Assembly: GCA_029582165.1 (NCBI GenBank)
Contig: CM055882.1
Location: 18,679,867 to 18,743,866, forward strand
Reading direction: 5' to 3'
Length of the DNA stretch: 64,000 nucleotides
Source of the DNA: Portulaca oleracea
Lineage: Eukaryota > Streptophyta > Magnoliopsida > Caryophyllales > Portulacaceae
This document shows, in pieces, positions 21,870 through 34,435 of this stretch. Under the pieces are notes generated by a model, which was not told the origin of the DNA, searched no databases, and was given only the letters and a program-made list of their open reading frames with translations. Every line of letters starts with the position of its first letter. Positions within the stretch are counted from its first letter, which is position 1. The position numbers were made by a program, and so were the translations under genes.

Positions 21870-22384
21870 TATTTTGCGACCGTTGACTAGCGACCGTTGA
21901 CTATATATATATATGCTACTGTTTGCGACCGTTCATTTATATATATATATATATATTATTATTTGCGACCGTTCATTTTGTGACCGTTTGGCACTTATAC
22001 TTCAAATATATTCTGGACAGATTATATTACCAGAAACCCTCGACAAAAAAAATTTTAAAAAAAAAATAAAATGGGCGACCGTTCAGCTGAACGGTCGCTC
22101 AGTAACGACCGTTAACCAACGGTCACAACTGATAACGACCGTTCATAAACGGTAACAGATGTGAACGACCGTTCAAGGTACAGTCGTTCGCATATGTGAC
22201 CGTTTATGAACGGTCGTTAGTTAGCGACCATTCAAATGAACGGTCGCCCGGTTCCACAAATGACCATTCAGAGGCGACCGTCGCCAACGGTCGCAAATGA
22301 ACGGTCGCCCGCCCCCCAGAACGACCGTTCAAGCTGAATTGTGATCGTTCATAACGGTCTTATTTTTGTTACCATGTTGTAGTG
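21870..22384. repeat. CACTA subterminal repeats and right terminal inverted repeat
   Basis: More than fifteen copies of a 9-10-base motif GCGACCGTT(C/G) and its reverse complement AACGGTCGC occur in both orientations, several as back-to-back inverted pairs. The terminus is TTGTAGTG. Such arrays bind the TNP1-type protein in En/Spm relatives. Two short TA runs lie at 21904-21914 and 21939-21954. Confidence 0.85.
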
Positions 22385-23963
22385 CTAGTCAAGGGGTTCC
22401 TTCCATACAAGGCTTCGTAAGGCGCCATGTCAATAGAGGTATGATAAATGTTATTGTAACAAAACTCCACCAAAGGGAGAAACTTCTCTCACTTGTCTCC
22501 AAATTCGAGGACACATGCTCTTAACATATATCTTCAACCATATGGTTGACTCTTTCTGTTTGACCGTCTATCTGAGGGTGGTAAGCACTGTTGATGAGGA
22601 GTCTTGTCCCTAAAGCCTTTTGCATCCCTTGCCAAAAATGTGACATAAATCGAGCATCTCGGTCGGATACTATTTCCTTTGGGATTCCATGCAGTCGCAC
22701 AACTTCTTTCACATAAAGTTCTGAGAGTTGTGCTACTCCTCACGTTTCATGGATAGGTAGAAAGTGTCCGGTCTTAGTAAGTCGGTCTACAATCACCCAT
22801 ATGGAATTCTTTTCCTGTGTCGAGCAAGGGAGACCCATTATAAAATACATAGATATACTCTCCCATTTCCATGTAGCGATCTCTAGTGGTTGCAACTCTC
22901 CTTGAGGTCTTTAGTGCTCAATCTTGACTTGTTGACAAATGAGGCACTTTTTGACAAAATCGACTGCATCTTTCTTCATACCTTCCCACCAGTAGTTCTT
23001 TTTCAGGTCTTGGTACATCTTGGTACCGCCGGGGTCGATGGCATATCACGTTAATGGGCTTCTTTCAAAATATTCTCCCTTAATCCTACACCTTTTGGTA
23101 CATAAACTCGTCCTTTATACCGAAGAATCCCAGCACTATCCTCCTTGATTTCATCGCCCATCCTTTCCATCAAGACTTTCAATCTTTCATCTTGGGTTTG
23201 ATCCGTCTTCAGCTCCTCCTTCATCTTCACTTCAGAGGTGTAAATTACGGCTAGAGCTCCTTCGGGAACAAGGCTCATATTCCATCGTTCCATTTCTTGT
23301 CTTTTGGGCTTATTTTGACTTGTCCCATGGAGTACACCTTTCGGCTTAGGGCATCTGCTACAACATTATATTGGCCTTTCCTGGGTGATACATAATTTCC
23401 ACCTCATAATCCTTTATCAACTCTAACCATCTTCTTTGCCTTAGATTGAGCTCCTTCTGGGTAAAGATGTACTTGAGGCTCTTGTGATCGGTGTAGATCC
23501 TGCTTTTTCCTCCATAGAGATAGTGCCTCCATATCTTCAAGGCAAAAATTACCGTTGTCAGCTCCAAATCATGGGTTGGATAATTCTACTCATGAGGTTT
23601 GAGTTGCCTTGAGGCATAAGCCACCACCTTCCCTTCTTACATCAATACGCATCCTAATCCTTGATGTGACGCATCACCGTTGATGTCGAACTCTTTGCTC
23701 AGGTCGGGGAGCGTTAAGATAACGTTAGTGGTCACCCTTTCTTTTAAGGTATCAAATGTTTGTTGACGCTCTTTTGTCCATACAAAAGGTTCAGAAGTTT
23801 TTAATAATTGCATCATTGGTCTGGCTATCTTAGAGAAGTCTTTAACAAACCTTCGATAATAGCCGGCTAAGCCTAAGAAGCTTCTCACTTCTGTGACACT
23901 TTTCGGATCTTGCCATTCTAAGACGACTTCAATCTTCTTTGGATCTGCTTTCACTCCGTCCTT
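22385..23963 (-). pseudogene. pol: Gypsy pol remnant: RT end, RNase H and integrase, interrupted by CACTA
   Basis: Read on the minus strand from about 23963: RT connection domain ([30 protein letters not shown]), RNase H ([20 protein letters not shown]) at about 23500, the pre-integrase linker (GRVYVPKGVGLRENILKEAH) at about 23060, then the integrase core with IVSDRDARF and HPQIDGQTERVNHM at about 22550-22660. Many stops and phase changes interrupt it. At 22385 the coding similarity ([14 protein letters not shown]) ends exactly at the CACTA terminus, so CACTA jumped into this integrase. The motif order and SDRD/QTDGQTERVN-type core suggest a chromovirus-like lineage. The RT N-terminus, protease and gag are missing. 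Confidence 0.88.
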
Positions 23964-25461
23964 GATAGAATTTTTAAAGAAATCAATCTAACTCTTCCTT
24001 GGGTTTCTAGCAAAAGTGTAATTAAAAGACAACTCAATTTTAATTTTAAACAAAGCTACTTTTAACAAATAATTAACTCTTCGGTCTTATAACTCTTTTG
24101 CTAGTGGTTTTCTAGCTGAAACATAAAGAACTAAGCTCTAAACTTTCCATTTCCAAATTTGAGGCAAAAATCGTTTTGGGGGCGAAAAATCTATATTTTT
24201 ACACGATTTTGTTTATTTTCGTTCTCCCTCTATACAAAATCTTTGAAGTTTATTTCACTTGAAAAAGTTCCGTTTATGAGTCTAGTTTACCCTCGTATTT
24301 ATATTTTGTTTTTAGCAGTTACCGATTAATATAGTTTCTACAAAATTCGAACCTATGTCAGAATAGACGCGAATCTGAAAAGGGTTTGGTTTTTGCTCTA
24401 TAACTCACTGCCCTTATATTTTTTTTTGCAAAGAAAATTTTTTTGTGAGTTTCTAGACATCTAAACCTATAACTTTCATGTTGAAAGTTTTTCCAAAATA
24501 TGGTTTTATCATAAGGATATTTAAGGTAAGAAAAAACTCAAAAACTCAGTTGTGTAAAGCAAGTAAAACTTCTTCTTGAACCTACATGGTTAGCCGATTG
24601 TTATGATGTTTCTGAGGGACATTTTTCTTACATTTTGAACACTACTTTTACACCTAGATTATGTGTGAAGAAGTAGAAATTGAATTAGAGAAGAAAATGT
24701 CATTTTAAGGAGATTTAACCCCTTTTTCCAGTTTTTAGAAGAACTCATACTTCTTTATAAATTGAAACCAATGTAAGAGCTGAAAATTTAAGTAGTATAA
24801 TACCTTGAAAAAGACTAGAGAAGTGTGGAAAATATTTCTTGGAAGCAAAAGCCTTCTTTCTACTTCTATCTTCTATTCTTTAATGTGGTTCTTTTGGTGT
24901 TTGAGGAGAATGTTGGGATAGGGATGTTTTTGGACTGATTTGGAGTGTATGTGGATTATATAATGATAAGAAGAAGAGATTCAACTCATGGAGAGAGAAG
25001 AGGGGTGGATTTTGCTTGATTTAGTGTGTGATATTAGACAATATTTGGAAGATTTAGTAGGGCTAGTAGGGGCTATGTAGGAGTAATCATTAGGCATATT
25101 GTAACTTGTATTTGCATTAAAAAAAACAACTAGATTGTGCTGCATTTTTTTTCAGGAAGGTGGGAAGTGTTCCCCTTTTTTTTGTTTTATTTTGATAAAA
25201 ATAAAGTCTCTACATAGCTCTTACATATTCCTACTATGAAAACTAATTTCTTTTTTTAATCTTTTAATGAGTATAAGTTGAATTTTGTTTGCTTTTGGGC
25301 TTCATCTCTCTTTTTTTGTGTCGATTATTTTTATACTATTGTCTGAAATCAGGCTTCTTGAAGTACATAAAAGTTATAATAAATCACATATAAATTACTT
25401 CATGATTCGTAAATATTAATAATTATACTCGAAATAATAAAATTTTTAAGAGGGTGTTACA
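23964..25461 (-). repeat. Probable minus-strand 5' LTR/leader of the decayed gypsy element
   Basis: Read from 25461 downward the sequence starts TGTAACACCC, a common plant gypsy LTR start. A TATA-like ATTATATAAT lies at about 24960 on the minus strand. The sequence reaches the RT remnant with no gag between, implying a deletion that joined LTR/leader to mid-RT near 23965. The LTR's 3' end was not identified. No gene is seen in this AT-rich stretch. Confidence 0.5.
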
Positions 25462-26155
25462 GATAAATAGATGAAATCTAAGGATTAATATATTGAACTT
25501 GACACTGGTGCGAAATAATGTAGAAAGAGTATGTAGATTGTTCAATATAGTTATGTAAGATGGCATACTAGTAGGAACAAAAGTAATCGTATAAAATGCA
25601 ATGACATACATTATTTGTAAAGGACATATTGTAAAACCCTGAAAAATGTTATTATTTGTACCGTTAAAATTTCTGACGTGCATTATTTTCCGTTTATTTA
25701 TATGAATGGTTATCACGTGGAGCTTATAGGACCGCGAGTGAGTCTCTTAGAATTTTTATCGGTCGTTAGTTAGATACTTTTTGGGTATCGGTTAAAATTA
25801 ATTGGGATCAGTTTGTAAAAAAAGTATTTAATGAAAGGTATTGTTTTAGGAAAAGATTAAATTTGGAAGGGTGTTACTAACACCTAGGTTTAATTTGTAC
25901 TAATTTTACCGTAATTTCTCTTTATAAATATCGCCTTTGGGTCCCCCTACCTAATAAACAAATACCCTAAAATTCTCTCTCTTATTCATCAGCTGCAATA
26001 GTTTTTTTTTATTCTATCCTCTCACTCTCTCTTTCTCTCTCCTCCCTCTTCTTTTCTCTTTTCTTCGTTGCTACTGCTCCTTCTTGTTCCTCTGTGTGAC
26101 GACCACCCCGACACCATTCGACCACCCCCTCTTCCACCTTCCTCCAGACCCGTTC
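25462..26155 (+). repeat. LTR-like fragment with TATA box
   Basis: TGTAAAACCC at 25630 resembles a gypsy LTR start. A TTTATAAATA box at about 25921 and a pyrimidine-rich stretch (25970-26150) follow. The second half is interrupted by the TRIM at 26156. No protein-coding frame was recognised. Confidence 0.4.
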
Positions 26156-26468
26156 TGTGAAATAATGGACTTGAGCCCAATTCAACCCCAAAAGCTAGCT
26201 TAGGCGGTTGAGGCACCCAAGCCATTATAAACACCACAATATGGGTGTCAAAGGCCGATTGTGGGACAACTCAACACGCCCCCCTCACCACGAGGCGCAG
26301 ACAACTGCGGGCGCGGCCCCAACATCAATGACCCTGGCTCTGATACCATGTGAAATAATAGACTTGATCCCAATTCAATCCCAAAAGCTAGCTTAGGAGG
26401 TTGAGGCACCCAAGCCATTATAAACACCACAATATGGGTGTCAAAGACCGATGTGGGACAACTCAACA
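26156..26468 (-). mobile_element. Complete TRIM (terminal-repeat retrotransposon in miniature), 313 bp
   Basis: Two direct repeats of 121 bp (26156-26276) and 120 bp (26349-26468), both TG...CA, flank a 72-bp core. On the minus strand the LTR begins TGTTGAGTTGTCCCACA and ends ATTTCACA. It is followed immediately by a primer-binding site TGGTATCAGAGCC (26348-26336), matching the initiator tRNA-Met PBS of copia-type elements. A purine tract GGTGAGGGGGGCG lies just before the second LTR. The 5 bases on both sides are CGTTC (26151-26155 and 26469-26473), a perfect target-site duplication. There is no coding capacity; such elements rely on other elements' enzymes. Confidence 0.95.
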
Positions 26469-27646
26469 CGTTCCTGGCAATTTTGGGGCCCCGGGCAACA
26501 TAGATACCAATTTATAGATTGGGACCCTTTTAAAATAACGCGTCACCCTTCTGTCATACTAAACAATAAAACAACGATACTGAGAATTCAATCAAGATGT
26601 GTACCTGTAAAAGCATAATCTTTTTCCCCTGAAATTGATATCAAATGCGGCTCTTGTATGTCCAACAATGCATCGCAAGAGAAAATTTCTCGTTCGAGTC
26701 TGCTTAAATGAAAATATAGTCACAGTCTTACCTAAAAGTATTTTCGACATTCGCATGCTGTCAAGTTAATATTAAGAAAATAAGCAAATATTCGCAAGTA
26801 CAATGATACTCCCAAAAATCCATCATTTTTCATTATTAGAAATAGAAATATAACATCAAAACATTCACACTTAGAATAAGTATGTATTACAATAACTATA
26901 AATCTCTAAACATAAACTAGTAACAACTCTTACACCATAACATTAAGTATAAAAACTCAAGAATAATCATAAAAGAACTAATGTTTGTACCCATGCAATG
27001 CATGGGTTAATTTGTCTTATTGGTCGGTTTTTGTTTTTTTTTTTATTTAAAGTTTATTTCCCTTTTGAATTCGTTGTTTGGTTGAATAGGCGATATGAAA
27101 TTAACAAAAAGGTTTTCATTTTTTATTTTGTCAAGCACATCTTAGATATGTTCATTAAACAAAAAGTTGTTGTACTAAAGCATATTTTGATATCCATGAT
27201 CTAAAATAGAAAATCATATGTATTTGAGTTTCTTTCATGGAATTGTAGTTTTCATTTTATTGTATTGTGCTTGATGTTCATCATTGTTGTTGTCCTCCTA
27301 CTAATCTTAGAGCTAATACTAAACTTACTGACGTCTTTCCATCATTTATCTTGACGTTGTTTGAAATTTAACTTCCAAATAACTAATATTAATCTTATTA
27401 TCAAATGATTGACACACATATTCCATTTCATTATTCCATTTCATACTAATACTAATCTTAGAACTAATACTAATACCTTAAATTATTATTAAATATAGAT
27501 ATGAAATTCAACTTCCAAATAACTAATATTAATCTTACTGACGTTCGGTTCCGATTTCTTCGATGACTCTGTATCTTTCTTCGATAACACTGCATCTTTG
27601 CCTCGTCAAGCATTTGTTATTGTTATGAGAAAGTCCAATCTTATTA
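26469..27646. other. AT-rich intergenic DNA
   Basis: No gene, RNA or element boundary was recognised. Part of 26474-26560 may continue the LTR-like sequence that the TRIM interrupted. Confidence 0.5.
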
Positions 27647-27859
27647 CTCCCTCCGTCCCAAATTAATTGACACTTTGATTAAATTTTGACCGTTAATTAC
27701 TCACAAGTTACAATGGTTACAATATGAAATTACCGTCATTAGAAAGATATTTTACTAAAAATTGCAATGGATATAGTTTTATATGGTAACTCATCGTAAT
27801 TTGTGAATAATTAACAATCAAAATTTAGTCAAAATGTGAACTAATTTGAGAGGAGGGAG
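27647..27859. mobile_element. Stowaway-type MITE, 213 bp
   Basis: The left end is CTCCCTCCGTCCCAAATTAA and the right end GAGAGGAGGGAG. The two ends are inverted and imperfectly complementary for about 65 bases. TA flanks both sides (27645-27646 and 27860-27861), the target duplication of Tc1/Mariner elements. There is no coding capacity. Confidence 0.9.
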
Positions 27860-29682
27860 TATTTTTTTTAAGTTGGCTCAAGTTTACAAATTACAGCTAC
27901 ATACAACCCCAATTATTTGTTGCAAAAGCTAAGTCATCAAACCCCATAAGCATAGAAATTAGGTGTAAAATTTACAAAAATGTTGAAAGTACATTGGAAA
28001 TTTCCTTGGAATGAGGTAAAGAAAAACTTATTTATCGGATATAAAATTAATATTATGGTTATTGGAATTGTAGAAATTAAGTAATTTGACAAATAAAAAG
28101 GTTGAAAGTTAGGTATTTGACAAATTAAAAGAGACGGAAGTAGTATATTTAGAGCCTGGCAAATTTTTGGGTAGGGTAACTTGAGATAAAATTAAATTTT
28201 CATATATTTTAATAAGTTAAGGTAAATTCATATACGGATAAATTTAGATAAATTTTATCAAACGTTGATTTAGACAAATTTAGTTAAACTTTCATATATT
28301 ATAAACATTGTTATAACTCATGTTCCAAATTCACAGCCAGTGAATTATTTTAGGCATTATTTTTTTTGGTATGATATGATCCACCATACTCTTAAATTTT
28401 TAAAGTAATAAGTTTTCCATATAAGGATATATTTACATTTTTTTTTCCTGTTAGTAGTAATTGGGAAAGATGTACTACCTCCACCTCATTATATTTGTCC
28501 ATTTACTTCAATTTGAGAAGAACAATGTATATTGAGAATTGATGTGAATAGTTTGTAATTTATCCAGAATCTCTTTACTTTAATTGAATATAATAGTTGT
28601 TGGAATAGTATAAAGTGAAACAAATGAATTTATTAATTAAGAGTAGAAAAATAATTATAATTGTTGGAATTGTAAATATGACAAATACTTTACGACAAAG
28701 AAATTAAGTAATATGACAAATAATTTGGGACGGAAGCAGGAGATGATAGATTTCACACTATGGTTCAATTAATACTTCCTCAAACTCTGTCTTAGTCTTC
28801 AACCACCCAACGTCATACATATGTAATGCATGCAAGTTTGCACTGGATAGCATCCAAGTAGAAATTCAAATCTAACCCTCAAAGGACTTGATCATTTCCA
28901 ATTTCCATGCATTTGGTGGCCGCGGGTGATGATCATGCAGGTACGGAGTACCCCTGTCCCCTGAATCTATCCATCCATTGCATGTATCTTTTTCCTTCCT
29001 TTTTCATTTTCTCATAAAATTTTGGATGTGAATTGATGTTTGAATATCTTTGGCAATGATAAATGAGTTGTTATGATAGTTTTGTGTTAGCACTCCCCGT
29101 CGTCCCTAAAAGAGTGTTAATTTTTCTAATTATCTTATTTTTTTTGTCAATTTTATATTTTTCAATAATTAAAATATCCATACCTTTAATTAATGAATCT
29201 AATTTTTACTTTATCTTTTAAAATTATAAATATTTATAATATCTCTATTCGAGTTCATAAATCAAGGACAAAGTGCAAATGCTATTGAAATCTCTCATTC
29301 TATATTTAACCCAGTCAAATTCTTATTTTTATTTTACATTTTTGTCATTAAAATTCATTATTTTTTCCCTAAATGAGGACCTTTCATTCTTTAGTTCTCT
29401 TTTCAAAAGCTTTTATTAATTATTAAGAGTAAAATGTTGGAAATCTGTGTGAGAAGAATGTTAAATTGTTAAAAAATTTGAACTTTTGATATTAAAGATA
29501 AGAATATATTACCTTATATTTTGAATAGGAATGAAGCCATGGTAGAACTGACAAACTTGTGCATTTCTGAAAAAATATAAAAGTGATTCCTGAAAGTAAA
29601 ATAGCATTAGGATTAGTTGAAATTGTACTTTGAAGTTACATCAAACATTAGGAATGAAGTTGTGAATTAAGAGTAGAAAAAC
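27860..29682. other. AT-rich intergenic DNA with Stowaway remnants
   Basis: A degenerate Stowaway pair spans about 28474-28743 (left CTACCTCCACCTC, right GGGACGGAAGCAGGAG). An orphan right end (GAGACGGAAGTAGTA) lies at about 28130-28145, and a half-site CTCCCCGTCGTCCC at 29092. No gene is seen. Confidence 0.55.
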
Positions 29683-30015
29683 TTAAACAGTGAAACAATG
29701 ATAAGTTGTTTGAATACCGAGTAGAAGCACGAGGCCGAGCACTGCAAATTGAAAGAACATCATAAGCAGATCCAACAGGAGAGAGAAATGGTTGAATTTT
29801 GTATTCTTCAAGAGCATGCTGGCCTTACACTGTAACCACCCCTTCCTAATCCTTCTCTTAACATAGCCTTCTTTTCTAATTTGTTCTGCAATCCAATTTC
29901 TTATTTTCCCTGTATTCAATTTGATTCTTCTAGCAACATGCAAGAGGAAGGAAAGATTGGAATTTTTATATGATTCTTTGTGGCTGTTGGAAAGACTGAT
30001 TCTTCTACTGTCCAT
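29683..30015 (-). CDS. Possible small single-pass membrane protein gene, 110 aa
   Basis: An uninterrupted ATG-started frame on the minus strand in otherwise AT-rich, stop-rich DNA. The N-terminal two thirds are basic and hydrophilic (KIRNWIAEQIRKEGYVKRRI). The last 30 residues contain one hydrophobic segment (LLLDLLMMFFQFAVLGLVLL), predicting a tail-anchored or single-pass membrane protein. A TATA-like GTTATAAAAAT lies about 140 bases upstream on the same strand (about 30150). I do not recognise the family. No introns were needed. It could be a chance frame; length in this base composition and the placed TATA box argue mildly for a gene. Confidence 0.42.
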   Translation of the reverse strand: MDSRRISLSNSHKESYKNSNLSFLLHVARRIKLNTGKIRNWIAEQIRKEGYVKRRIRKGWLQCKASMLLKNTKFNHFSLLLDLLMMFFQFAVLGLVLLLGIQTTYHCFTV

Positions 30016-31780
30016 TAGAGTTTTGATTTTAGAATCTCAACAGTTGTAATGTTTAATTAGGATTTTTGGACTGTAACTGTAGTTTTGATTTGAGGTTTAA
30101 TGATTTGGGTAACGAATTTGTCTCTTTTGAAGAGTAATTCTACAGCGTTTCATTTTTATAACGGGAAATGTGATGGTTGATTACTTATTCAAGCTATATT
30201 AATTGATTAATTAGTTTTTTAATGGATTAATATGTTTCGATGAAAGGAAAAGCTAGGGACATGGTATTGGCTATTAATAGGTTGTTGCTTTTCAATTTGA
30301 CACGTGGCATCACCTCTTACATTTGGGGTTTTGTTTTAATAGTATAATAGATAATCTATCACCATGTTGCCATCATATTTTTTTTTATAATTAATACAAC
30401 TTTACTTCAGGTAAACCAAATGAACTGTGAAAACAACCATATCAGTTGAAAGTTAAAACACTATCTAACATATCCTACATAACCACATGACGACCTTTTC
30501 CTGCCAAAACCCAAACTACTAACCAAAAAAGGCTGTCAATTTATCATCATGGAAGGCAGAAGGCTTCCAGATCTCAACATGGCCTCATCTAAGCCTTAGA
30601 CACATGGATCTCACCATGATACCTCATATACATGATTACCAATTCATCATATTTAATATGAAGAAAGAAACACCAAAAAAGGCTACTGATATATATGCCA
30701 CAATGAAATGAGTATCCAATACAAATAATACAGTATGATTATATTATAATTTATACACCCTTTAAAATACTTACCAATTTCTAGTTTCCTACTGCTCTAT
30801 GTAAACTTCAAAGAGAGGGAAAAAAGAGGGAGAGAAACTTAATTGATTATACTCAGAATTAAATCATCACAATTCACAACTCTAATAACTGGTTTGTTTT
30901 GAGCAATATATAGTTTCAGAAGAGCATCTGTACCTAGAGACTAGAGCCCAGAAGAAGTGGGTACAAAATCTAACAGGAAACAACCCACCAAAAGGCAAAA
31001 ATATCAAGCAAAACCCATTGAAATCAATCAATACTCAGAAGAAAAATGACAAAATTTAAGGTTAATTAGCATAATTCCAGCACTACAGAGTAATACTATT
31101 ATACTAACCTGGGTCCACTGCTACCGAAGGGTTGTTGATTGGGACCACCGTCACTGTAAGTCGCCGCACAGCTTGCAACCGCAGTCCACCGCCACAATAA
31201 TACATCGGCAGCCGATAGTCTGCCTTGTCCAGTCATACAATCACCACAATCAAATTGGGAAAAAGATCGAGTCTTGAACGATTAGGATTCTTAGGGTTTA
31301 GGGAGAATTGAAAGTGCTTAATATAACATGAAAACATTACCGTTGCCAATTGATTTGAGATGCCATGACTGAGGGTGATGGAGAGGAAGACGAAATCAAA
31401 TGGACCGTCCGACTGAAGAGTGAAGAACAGCAATGACCCTCAGGTGAGTTTTCCGCTGCACTAATCATTGGGTTAAGTAGATCGTTAGCTTAATTTGATG
31501 ATTAGTATCATGGGGTCGTTACACGCAATGTTCATTGTGCATTGTTTACTGTCTATCGTTTATTGTTTATGAGTAACGATATTGTGCTTAATTCATTTAT
31601 GTGTTACCCAATGTCGGTTACTTATCTTATAAGTGTTCTAACCAATGTTGCATTATTTTAACATTATTGTTACATTATGTTATTATATTATCTGGGCAGA
31701 GTTCAACATTCAGATAATAACCTACAACTGTTTGAGCATATTCTCTCCTCTCCCTCATTTCAAAATGAATTTGATAGTGT
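30016..31780. other. Intergenic DNA, no gene recognised
   Basis: AT-rich with short frames only. The stretch 31110-31440 is less AT-rich (CACCGTCACTGTAAGTCGCC-like words) and could be an old gene or element fragment, but no protein similarity was recognised. Confidence 0.45.
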
Positions 31781-33174
31781 ATTTCATATATATGTGATCT
31801 TGGATTATTTAGAGTTAATTCGAGTAATTATCGATATGAATGTATAATTTTATACTCGAATTCTATATTTTATGCTTGGTTGGAGTTTGGTATAATTTTG
31901 TCGGAAATTGGAGTAATATTGATAAAATCAAGCTCAAATACAAGCATTGGAGTCAAGTAAATCACATCAAAGGAAGAAATCCTCCCTAATGGCCCAAATA
32001 TCATGGCCCAGCTCAGTTCAAACCTGCCAGCCCCTAACACGGACACCTAAAGACCCAGAACGGACCGTGCCAAGGTCCAAAGAGAAGAAAAATCACGGTT
32101 GTGTTCACCACAGACCGTGGTGGGGCAACACGGTCCGTGAAGAGGGTTGTTTATTGCACTTTGTCGTTTCATATGCTCATTATTGCTATATTATGGCTTC
32201 TCTGGCGGGTTCCATTCATCATTCACTCCTTCCATCATCTTCATCAGCATATTCCATCCATCCCTTCCTCCACAAATCCATCCACATTCATCCTTAGTTG
32301 AAGATAGAGAATTTATTGAGTTTTGAAGATCGGTTTGCAAGAATCCATCGAAGTGGAGGAGCAAAAGTCCCCGCCGAATACCATTCAAGCATAGATCGAT
32401 TTCCATCTCAGTTTACTTCTCTTTCTTTTAGATTTCATGCTTTCTAGAGTAGATTTTGATATGTTTTATGTTTTGAACATGAGTAGTGAGTAGTTCTTTT
32501 AGTTTGGGGGATAAACTCTTCTAGCTTCTCTTATGGATTGAATAATGTAAGATTGAACAAGTTTGTTAATCTAATTTGAATGCATTTTATTTATCCTTTG
32601 AGTATGTATGTCATTGTTTTTGCTTGCGCACCATTAACATGGAATTAGATTGCTGAATGAAGTACCGAACGGAGAAATTCGATAATCGGAACCGATAGGA
32701 TAAACTAATTATAAAATGAACTATACATAGAGGATTTTGTAACTAGGGATCATTAGATAATTCGATCTTTAACTTAGATAAAATTGAAATAACCACGAAA
32801 GTAGGTGATTGATTTTATTAAGCAATTCGTTTCATTGCCAAAAGCTCGCTACGAAAGAATTTATGCGATTATCGACCCTAAAATGTACCAAATTAGTGAC
32901 TTACATGTTCAATCCACTTGTTTGATTCATAGAGTGACTTAGGTTTTATCCCCTGAACGTCTTTCTCATATAGATTCAATTCCCGTATATTGTGTGAATA
33001 TTGGTTTCATTTGTTATTTGCTAGTGAATAGAAATAGTTTTAGATTGATCCGAAACAAACCCCAATCGATTTAGCAATCACATAAGAGGCTAGTTTGGTG
33101 TGTAGTTAGCAAAGTCCTTGTGGGATCGACCTTGATACTTGGTACACGTACACCCCTGCACTTGCGGCGTATCA
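31781..33174 (+). repeat. LTR-like region with CGGACCGTG motifs
   Basis: The right end reads GTGGGATCGACCTTGATACT and then CACTTGCGGCGTATCA (ends 33174), phrases typical of the end of Athila-type LTRs or their leaders. Three forms of CGGACCGTG/CACGGTCCG lie at 32061, 32113 and 32131, just before a weak TATA-like TATATTA at 32187. The left boundary is not determined, no PBS follows the right end, and no second LTR is seen, so it may be a solo or truncated LTR. Confidence 0.4.
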
Positions 33175-34435
33175 GAATTCACACTGGATCCCAATAAAAT
33201 TATTTGTTTTTAAATGTTTTTACTTACAGTGTCGAATATATTGAACTCATTTTTTTCTTCATATTTTCAAATGTTTTGTTTTTAGGTATCAGCGGGACAT
33301 TTTGGGCAGATTCGTGGCAAGGATAACTCAATTAGCATATCAGGCCATCACATAGTATTTAGTTTTAAGTTTCAATATTAGTAGTCGGCTCACCAAGATA
33401 ATTTGACTCGCACGTTTTAATATTTTCATAGTAGTTAAACGATTTATGTTTTATCTCTATTTCTTCTTATGAAATATATTTTATTATAGTTGTTTTCGTC
33501 GCCAAAACCTTGTTTTCCCTCTCTTGGGAATGCGGCGTAGCGCTATCGGCTTTTTATTAGCTTCCGCTAAATCAAGATTAAATGGATTAAAATATTGTTA
33601 AGTAACACCCCAAAAGTCGGGGGGTCACAAATTGATTTTTTGAAAACCATTTTGGTCTATTTTGAAATTTATAAATAATTTTCATTTTATAAATAATTTT
33701 CATAAAAATTGATAAATATGAAAATTAAATGTTTTTTTAAATTTCAAATTGGATGTTTTATTTCGTGAAATTCTTAATTAGTTTGATAATTAACTATGTA
33801 ATGACTATATTTGATAATTTGTGAAATATTGAAAATTTATTTATATTTTGTTAAATTTATTCAATATTATTAATTCATATAAATAACTTGTAAATATATA
33901 AGTGAATCAAATAATACAATTAAAATATTACCCCCTAGCGCACTTGTTCATTCCCTCATTCCTCATGTCATACTCCACCATAAGCAATACCCATACCCAA
34001 CCACCTATTAAAATATTACTATTTGTACTATATTTGTACTATGTGTTCTTCATTTTCAAGAACACCATAAGACATAGCCTAAGAACAAATGATTATACCA
34101 TTAGTAAACCCAACTCTTACCCCCACGTACCTGATTCCTCTTCCTCAACCATCACCACCATCACCATTTCATCTTCTTCTTGGCCTCCCACTGCCGCCGC
34201 AACCTACCACCAATCACCACCATTTATCTTCTTCCACCACCAACACACCACTTTCGCCCACCGGTACAACCACTGAGCACCACCATCAGTCGCGGTCACC
34301 ACCACCACCCAAAACCGAACTCAAATCCACCACACCCATCTCAATCCCAATCAACCACCATCCCAAAAATCAAATCAAACACCCACACCCACAACCCAAG
34401 TTCATCAATTTAAACTCGTACTTACCATTTATATA
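33175..34435. other. Intergenic DNA with an LTR-end-like sequence
   Basis: At 33600-33630 TAACACCCC and GGGGGGTCACA resemble gypsy LTR termini in either orientation. From 34090 to 34420 the DNA is CCA/ACC-rich low-complexity sequence producing Pro/His/Thr-rich frames that I regard as non-genic. Confidence 0.4.

Larger units (their letters stand above)
16670..22384 (+). mobile_element. CACTA (En/Spm) DNA transposon, right part, interrupted by the Tat element
   Basis: TNP2 coding similarity begins at once after the retroelement, followed by a TNP1-type second gene and by subterminal repeats. The right end reads TTGTAGTG at 22377-22384, the inverse of the canonical CACTACAA terminus. The left end lies beyond the retroelement and outside the window. 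The 3 bases after 22384 are CTA; the partner copy of the target duplication cannot be seen. The element itself interrupts an integrase gene on its right flank. Confidence 0.92.

Noticed and set aside
25423..25716. Minus-strand hydrophobic frame
   Set aside because: Crosses two LTR-like starts (25461 and 25630) and is AT-driven.
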